From assembly GCA_946479075.1 (NCBI GenBank), contig CAMLDT010000108.1, positions 1 to 11,655 on the forward strand: DNA of 11,655 nt. The letters are read 5' to 3'. The position numbers were made by a program, and so were the translations under genes. Under the pieces are notes generated by a model. That model made no database searches, had not been told where the DNA came from, and saw only the letters and a program-made list of their open reading frames with translations. Origin of the DNA: an uncultured Polaromonas sp. GTDB taxonomy: Bacteria > Pseudomonadota > Gammaproteobacteria > Burkholderiales > Burkholderiaceae. Shown in pieces: positions 7,806 to 11,655 of this stretch (its first letter is position 1; every line of letters begins with the position of its first letter).

Positions 7806-8789
7806 TTACTTGGTGGCGTCGATACGCTTCATCAGGTCGGCGAATTTCGCGCCGTACTTGGCACGCACAGGGGCTGTGGCGTCATAAAACAGCTTCTGGT
7901 CCACCTGAACAAATTCCACACCGGCGGCTTTGAGCTTGGCGGAATACTCTTCCACGCTCTTGTCCCACAACACGCGCTGCTCCATCTGCGCCTCGCGGCC
8001 CAGCTTCTTGACCAGCGCCTGATCGGCCGGAGTCAGCTTGTCCCAGGTCACTTTGGACATCACCAGGATCTCGGGGATGATCAGGTGGTTGGTCTGAGCG
8101 TAGTACTTGGTGCCGGTGGAATAGTGGTTGGAGGTGAACATGCTGGGCGGGTTGTTTTCCGCGCCGTCGATCACACCGGTCTGCAGTGCGCTGAACACCT
8201 CGCCGTAGGCCATGGAGATGCCGTTGCCGCCCATGGCGTTCATGGTGTCAACAAACAGCGGGTTGCCCATCATGCGAACCTTCACGCCCTTGAGGTCGGC
8301 AGGGGTCTTGACCAGCTTCTTGGTGTAAAGGCTGCGCGCACCACCATCCATCCAGCCGAGCGCCACCAGGCGTGCAGGGCTGGCCGTGACCTTGGCCAGC
8401 AGTTCGTCGCCGATGGGGCCGTCGATGACCTTGCGCATGTGCGCGATGTCGCGGAAGACAAAGGGCATGTTGAACACATCGACGTCAGGCGCCACGGGGC
8501 CGACCACGCCCAGCGAAATGCGGGCAATCTGGATCGCGCCGATCTGGGTCTGCTCAACGGTCTCTTTTTCCTGGCCCAGCACGGCACCGGGGAACATCTG
8601 CATCTTGTAGCGGCCATTGGTCTGGGCTTCGAGCTTTTTGCCCATGTTCTCGACGGCCACCACAGTGGGATAACCGGCTGGATGGGTATCGGCAGCCTTG
8701 AGCACGGTTTGCGCCTGGGCGGCCATGGGCAAGGTGAAGGCAAGGGAAGCCAGCGTGGCGGCGGCAATCAGGTGGCGGCGAAAAGTCAT
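7806..8789 (-). CDS. dctP: TRAP transporter periplasmic receptor DctP, probable hexuronate binder
   Basis: This 327-residue DctP-family periplasmic receptor captures an organic acid and delivers it to DctQM. The signal peptide (residues 1-26, RR at 4-5, cleavage at AQA-Q) is followed by KAADTHPAGYP (31-41), FPGAVLGQEKE (66-76), FNMPFVF (106-112), LKGVKVRMMG (166-175; Arg172 at the usual carboxylate-binding position) and TGVIDGAENNP (204-214). I chose the ATG at 8789 because AAGGAG lies 7 bases upstream and the signal peptide begins there; a longer open frame to 8978 would put a 63-residue extension before it and run into udh. From memory, related Polaromonas TRAP receptors have been shown to bind D-galacturonate or D-glucuronate, which agrees with the operon. 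The gap to udh is 88 bp with no clear promoter or hairpin. Confidence 0.94.
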   Translation of the reverse strand: MTFRRHLIAAATLASLAFTLPMAAQAQTVLKAADTHPAGYPTVVAVENMGKKLEAQTNGRYKMQMFPGAVLGQEKETVEQTQIGAIQIARISLGVVGPVAPDVDVFNMPFVFRDIAHMRKVIDGPIGDELLAKVTASPARLVALGWMDGGARSLYTKKLVKTPADLKGVKVRMMGNPLFVDTMNAMGGNGISMAYGEVFSALQTGVIDGAENNPPSMFTSNHYSTGTKYYAQTNHLIIPEILVMSKVTWDKLTPADQALVKKLGREAQMEQRVLWDKSVEEYSAKLKAAGVEFVQVDQKLFYDATAPVRAKYGAKFADLMKRIDATK

Positions 8790-8877
8790 GGTTTGTCTCC
8801 TTGTTGGACGGTTTAAAAAGCTACTGACAGAAACGGGGAACAGGAACGGGAAGCGGCGTGTGCATTCATGCGCCTGC

Positions 8878-9687
8878 TCAGCCGGCAAAAGGCCCGGCCT
8901 TGACAAAGCCGCCGCCCTGAAACTGCACGGCGGGATCGCTGAGGTCGGGCGCCGGTGTGCGAGCGTAGACGGCGTCACGGAAGATGTCCGAGCTGTCTTT
9001 GGCCACGTAACCGATGTGGCGGGCGCGGCGGTTGTCCCACCAGGTCACGGCGTTGTCGGACATGCCGAAAATGATGCTGTGGCCAAGCACAGGTGTGGTC
9101 AGGCAGGCCGTGATCAGCCGGTGCAGGTCGTCGAAGCTGAGCCAGGTGGCCAGCATGCGGCGGTCTTTCGGCTCCGGAAAGGACGAGCCAATCCGCACAC
9201 AAGCGGTCTCGATGCCGTAGCGGTCATGGTAGAAGCGCGAGAGGTCTTCACCAAAAGCCTTGCTGAGGCCGTACATGCCGTCCGGACGCGCGGGCGCGTC
9301 GGCATCTATGGTTTCGCTCTGCCGGTAAAAGCCGGTGACGTGGTTGGAGCTGGCAAACACCACACGCTTGACGCCGTGTTTGCGGGCCGCTTCATACAGG
9401 TTGTACAGGCCCAGGATGTTGGCTTGCAGGATGGGGCCGAAAGGGCCCTCCACGGAGACACCCCCCAGGTGGACGATGGCGTCGACCCCCTGCACCATCG
9501 CGTCCACCGCAGCCGCATCGGCCAGGTCGGCGAGCACGATTTCCTCGTTGCTGCCGGCATCACCCAGGGCGGCCCGATCCGAAAGCCGCAGCGTGCTGCA
9601 GTTGGCCTTGAGCCGTTCGCGCAGCGCTTGTCCCAAGCCACCGGCAGCACCGGTCAGCAGCAATTTTTCGTGAGCCTTGATTGTCAT
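8878..9687 (-). CDS. udh: NAD-dependent uronate dehydrogenase
   Basis: This 269-residue short-chain dehydrogenase/epimerase-fold protein matches bacterial uronate dehydrogenases in length and sequence. It oxidises D-galacturonate or D-glucuronate with NAD to the matching aldaro-lactone in the cytoplasm, the first committed step of the operon. Visible motifs are the Rossmann TGAAGGLG (12-19), HLGGVSVEGPF (73-83), FASSNHVTGFY (111-121), the catalytic Tyr139 and Lys143 (YGLSK), VRIGSSFPEP (164-173) and the C-terminal FQGGGFV (256-262), all typical of Udh. The start is the ATG at 9687. A TTG at 9717 in the same frame would add ten residues and has AAGGA about 12 bases ahead, so it cannot be excluded; the Rossmann strand begins right after the ATG. 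It is the first gene of the minus-strand operon, with a predicted 5' leader of about 105 bases. Confidence 0.93.
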   Translation of the reverse strand: MTIKAHEKLLLTGAAGGLGQALRERLKANCSTLRLSDRAALGDAGSNEEIVLADLADAAAVDAMVQGVDAIVHLGGVSVEGPFGPILQANILGLYNLYEAARKHGVKRVVFASSNHVTGFYRQSETIDADAPARPDGMYGLSKAFGEDLSRFYHDRYGIETACVRIGSSFPEPKDRRMLATWLSFDDLHRLITACLTTPVLGHSIIFGMSDNAVTWWDNRRARHIGYVAKDSSDIFRDAVYARTPAPDLSDPAVQFQGGGFVKAGPFAG

Positions 9688-9768
9688 ATTTCGCTTTGAG
9701 GGGCCTGTTGGATGCAAACGCTGGACTTTTCCTTCAGCTTTGCTTACAGTCGCTTGAATCGATCAACA

Positions 9769-9791
9769 CATCAGTCATATGTTGTCTGATG
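9769..9791. repeat. Inverted repeat CATCAG-N11-CTGATG in the divergent promoter region
   Basis: Six-base arms at 9769-9774 and 9786-9791 are exact inverted copies. A second nested dyad, GTCAT-N10-ATGAC (9774-9778 and 9789-9793), shares the right arm. Both overlap the candidate operator and the beginning of the predicted udh transcript, where the arms could also pair in RNA. The repeat may extend the binding site of the neighbouring regulator; short arms could also occur by chance. Confidence 0.45.
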
Positions 9792-9793
9792 AC
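9781..9793. promoter_or_regulatory. Candidate operator GTTGT-CTG-ATGAC over the udh transcription start
   Basis: The 13-base box has half-sites GTTGT and ATGAC around a three-base spacer. The same half-sites with the same spacing recur at 10706-10718 before the second Bug gene. The box lies immediately downstream of the predicted -10 element of the udh promoter, covering the expected first transcribed bases, which is a usual repressor position. The FadR-type regulator encoded alongside is the natural candidate to bind it; that link is inferred. Confidence 0.55.
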
Positions 9794-9798
9794 ACGGC

Positions 9799-9826
9799 AT
9801 TCTAGGGTCCCGCTTTTAACTGTCAA
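9799..9826 (-). promoter_or_regulatory. Sigma-70 promoter for the udh operon
   Basis: On the minus strand a perfect -35 TTGACA (9826-9821) is followed by 16 bases and a -10 TAGAAT (9804-9799), five of six matching TATAAT. Transcription would start near 9792, giving a leader of about 105 bases before the udh ATG. It is the only strong promoter-like element I see for the nine minus-strand genes. The predicted start falls inside the candidate operator. Confidence 0.7.
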
Positions 9827-9873
9827 GGGCTTTCTGCGGTCATCAAGGCAAACCCCTACTCCGAACCAAACCG

Positions 9874-10638
9874 ATGGAATCGAACCTGTTATCCACCTTG
9901 CCTGACGAGGCGCCGCGCATACGCCGGCCGCGCGGACTGGTGACTGAAATCGTCGAAAGCCTGGCCACCAGCATCCGCGACGGGCAGCTCAAGCCGGGCG
10001 ACAAGCTGCCCACCGAGGCCGAAATCATGGCGCGTTTTGACGTCAGCCGGACCGTGGTGCGTGAGTCCATCTCCAAACTGCAGGCGTCCGGCTTGGTCGA
10101 GACGCGGCACGGCATCGGCACGTTTGTCATCCAGAACCGTGAGGCGGGCAACTTCAAGATAGCCGCCGCGGACTTTGCGACCATCAACGATGTGATCTCG
10201 GTGCTGGAACTGCGCATCAGCCTGGAAACCGAAGCTGCAGGCCTGGCTGCCCAGCGGCGGAGCACCGAAAACCTGGAAGCCATGGCCACCGCGCTGCGGG
10301 CTTTTCAGGACTCCATCCATGCCGACTCCGACGCCGTGCCGCCCGACTTCCAGTTCCACATGGAAGTGGCGCGCGCCACCGGCAACCGCCACTTTGAAGA
10401 CCTGATGACCTACCTGGGCACGATGATCATCCCGCGCACCCGGGTGAACACGCCGCAAAGCGCCCCGGAAGGCCGGCTGCACTATCTGCAACGGGTCAAT
10501 GGCGAACACGAAAACATTTACAACGCCATTCGCAGCCAGGACCCGGAAGCGGCACGGGCGGCAATGCGCACCCACCTGTCCAACAGCAGGGAGCGGCTGC
10601 GCAGGGGCCAGACCCTGGACGCCTCACCTGGCGTTTAA
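9874..10638 (+). CDS. GntR-type regulator, FadR subfamily (FCD domain)
   Basis: This 254-residue regulator has an N-terminal GntR winged helix (about 20-87), with LKPGDKLPTEAEIMARFDVSR (39-59) and VVRESISKLQASGLVETRHGIGTFV (61-85), then an all-helical FCD effector domain (about 105-240). The FCD metal ligands appear intact: Asp158 and His162 (DFQFH), His212 (GEHENI) and His234 (MRTHLSN). FCD regulators of this type sense small carboxylates, so a uronate, aldarate or pathway intermediate is the likely effector. It is divergent from the udh operon across 186 bp and probably controls it and itself, most simply as a repressor released by ligand. The ATG has no purine-rich ribosome site in front of it, which suggests weak translation. 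A possible plus-strand promoter (TTGAAT at 9754-9759 with CATATG at 9776-9781) is weak. Confidence 0.92.
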   Translation: MESNLLSTLPDEAPRIRRPRGLVTEIVESLATSIRDGQLKPGDKLPTEAEIMARFDVSRTVVRESISKLQASGLVETRHGIGTFVIQNREAGNFKIAAADFATINDVISVLELRISLETEAAGLAAQRRSTENLEAMATALRAFQDSIHADSDAVPPDFQFHMEVARATGNRHFEDLMTYLGTMIIPRTRVNTPQSAPEGRLHYLQRVNGEHENIYNAIRSQDPEAARAAMRTHLSNSRERLRRGQTLDASPGV

Positions 10639-10650
10639 GGACTTTCAGCA

Positions 10651-10668
10651 CGCCTGAAACATCAGGCG
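10651..10668 (+). terminator. Stem-loop after the FadR-type gene, no T-run
   Basis: CGCCTGA and TCAGGCG form a perfect 7-bp stem around an AACA loop, starting 12 bases after the regulator stop codon. No T-run follows (the next bases are CCGAGGGA), so it is at best a weak or Rho-assisted terminator, or a 3'-end stabiliser. It fits a transcript boundary between the regulator and the downstream Bug gene. Confidence 0.45.
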
Positions 10669-10705
10669 CCGAGGGAATTCCCGGATGGGCGATAACGGCA
10701 CTCAA

Positions 10706-10718
10706 GTTGTACGATGAC
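10706..10718. promoter_or_regulatory. Second candidate operator GTTGT-ACG-ATGAC upstream of the Bug gene
   Basis: Both half-sites and the three-base spacing are identical to the box at 9781-9793. It lies 147 bp before the Bug start codon in a non-coding gap. A poor -10-like TATGAA follows at 10724-10729 with no good -35, so promoter position is not clear. The match suggests that the same regulator controls the right-hand Bug receptor and the udh operon. Confidence 0.5.
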
Positions 10719-10770
10719 TGACTTATGAATCATCCGCGCATCGTGGGATTCACTGAATGACGGCGGTGCC

Positions 10771-10804
10771 GGCGGTCGATCCCAGTCGACTTGTCCGGAC
10801 CGCC
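10771..10804 (+). other. Possible leader hairpin upstream of the right-hand Bug gene
   Basis: GGCGGTC (10771-10777) can pair with GACCGCC (10798-10804) across a 20-base loop, which itself has a small GTCGA/TCGAC dyad. It lies in the presumed 5' leader of the Bug gene. CTTTCC follows rather than a T-run. The remaining part of the 227-bp gap between the regulator and the Bug gene shows only the stem-loop at 10651, a GGGAATTCCC palindrome at 10673-10682 and the operator-like box. Confidence 0.25.
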
Positions 10805-10865
10805 CTTTCCGAACCCACGGCCGAGTTTGAACGACAGCTTTCTTCCCAAAACCACAGGAGACATC

Positions 10866-11655
10866 ATGAAACGCCGCTCACTGATCCGCTCCGCCCTGGC
10901 CACTGCGCTGCCTCTCGCGCTGGGCGCGGGAACACTGCCCGCATGGGCCCAGGACAAATGGCCCTCCAAACCCATCAATTACGTGGTGCCCTTCCCTGCG
11001 GGCGGCACCACCGACATCCTCGGCCGCTTGATCGGCCAGAAGCTCGGTCCGGCTCTCGGCACCACCATCGTGATTGAAAACCGGGGCGGCGCGGGGGGCA
11101 GCGTAGGCTCCGAACTGGCATCGCGCGCGCCGGCTGATGGCTACACCATGCTGGGGGGCACCATCAGCTCGCACGCGATCAACGTGAGCCTCTACCCCAA
11201 GCTCGGCTACGACCCGATCAAGTCTTTTTCGCCGGTGGCACTGATCGGCTCCAACCCCGTGGTGCTGATCGTCAAGGCGGACAGCCCGTACAAAACGCTG
11301 CAGGACATTCTCAATGCAGCCAAAGCCAAGCCCAAAAGCGTCTCTTCCGCATCCGCCGGCAACGGGACTTCCCAGCACATGACGCTGGAACTTCTGGCCT
11401 TCAAGACAGGCACGCAGTTCGTCCACGTCCCGTACAAGGGCAGTGGCCCCGCCATCCAGGACGTGATGGGCGGCCAGGTCGACATGATGTTTGACACCAC
11501 CGTGGTGGCCGGACCGCACATCCAGAGCGGCAAGGTGCGTGCGATCGCGGTCAGTTCAGCCAAACGCCTGGACTCGCTACCGAATGTTCCCACCATTGCA
11601 GAGTCCGGCGTTCCGGGGTTTGAAGTGGTGTCCTGGCAAGGCATTTTTGTGCCCG
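10866..11655 (+). CDS. Bug-family (TctC-like) periplasmic receptor, truncated by window end
   Basis: The frame is open from ATG to the last base of the window, giving the first 263 residues of a protein expected to be about 325 long. A signal peptide with RR at 3-4 ends at AWA-QD (about residue 28). The mature part carries Bug motifs: [54 protein letters not shown] and [13 protein letters not shown] lies 5 bases before the ATG, so the start is secure. It is clearly more than half identical by eye to the Bug protein at 826-1812, including the shared GTISSH-INVSLY stretch. It should be a periplasmic carboxylate receptor; the ligand is unknown, and no TctA/TctB genes are visible before the edge. 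Confidence 0.92.
   Translation, partial: MKRRSLIRSALATALPLALGAGTLPAWAQDKWPSKPINYVVPFPAGGTTDILGRLIGQKLGPALGTTIVIENRGGAGGSVGSELASRAPADGYTMLGGTISSHAINVSLYPKLGYDPIKSFSPVALIGSNPVVLIVKADSPYKTLQDILNAAKAKPKSVSSASAGNGTSQHMTLELLAFKTGTQFVHVPYKGSGPAIQDVMGGQVDMMFDTTVVAGPHIQSGKVRAIAVSSAKRLDSLPNVPTIAESGVPGFEVVSWQGIFVP

Noticed and set aside
8790..8978. 63-residue N-terminal extension of DctP
   Set aside because: The internal ATG has AAGGAG at ideal spacing and starts the signal peptide. The extension is Arg/Pro/Ser-rich and overlaps the udh 3' end.
9889..10575. 228-codon minus-strand frame opposite the FadR-type gene
   Set aside because: It is antisense to a regulator with intact domains and metal ligands; there are no motifs and no start signal.
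10757..11077. 106-codon plus-strand frame in the leader and start of the right-hand Bug gene
   Set aside because: It overlaps the Bug coding region in another frame, lacks a ribosome site and becomes Arg/His-rich, typical of a shadow frame.

Overview
The window is a GC-rich bacterial segment, almost certainly from a betaproteobacterium of the order Burkholderiales. A Comamonadaceae member such as a Polaromonas/Rhodoferax/Variovorax relative is my best guess. The grounds are coding style, two orphan Bug-family periplasmic receptors and a TRAP transporter next to a FadR-type regulator; no rRNA or other marker fixes the taxon. It holds 11 protein genes and no RNA genes, insertion sequences or CRISPR.

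Layout. Nine genes run on the minus strand from about 9.69 kb down to the left edge, tightly packed and probably one transcript: udh (uronate dehydrogenase), dctP-dctQ-dctM (TRAP transporter), gudD-like dehydratase, a beta-propeller lactonase, garD (galactarate dehydratase), a Bug-type receptor and garL (ketodeoxyglucarate aldolase). Two genes run on the plus strand from about 9.87 kb: a FadR/FCD regulator and a second Bug receptor cut off by the right edge. The 186-bp divergent region between udh and the regulator holds a good sigma-70 promoter for the operon and a candidate operator. The same operator half-sites recur upstream of the right-hand Bug gene.

Function. Together the genes spell out the oxidative hexuronate pathway. 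The TRAP system imports D-galacturonate and/or D-glucuronate. Udh oxidises the uronate to an aldaro-lactone, and the lactonase opens this to galactarate or glucarate. GarD (galactarate) and the GudD-like enolase-superfamily enzyme (glucarate) both give 5-keto-4-deoxyglucarate, which GarL splits to pyruvate and tartronate semialdehyde. Tartronate semialdehyde reductase and glycerate kinase are not in the window. The FadR-type protein is the likely local regulator.

Novelty. The pathway is known and I do not claim a new system. The points most worth a second look are: the two matching GTTGT-N3-ATGAC boxes, one over the predicted udh transcription start; the lactonase N-terminus, which looks like a signal peptide broken by one base; the perfect 13-bp hairpin between dctP and dctQ; and two closely related Bug receptors framing the locus without visible permease partners.
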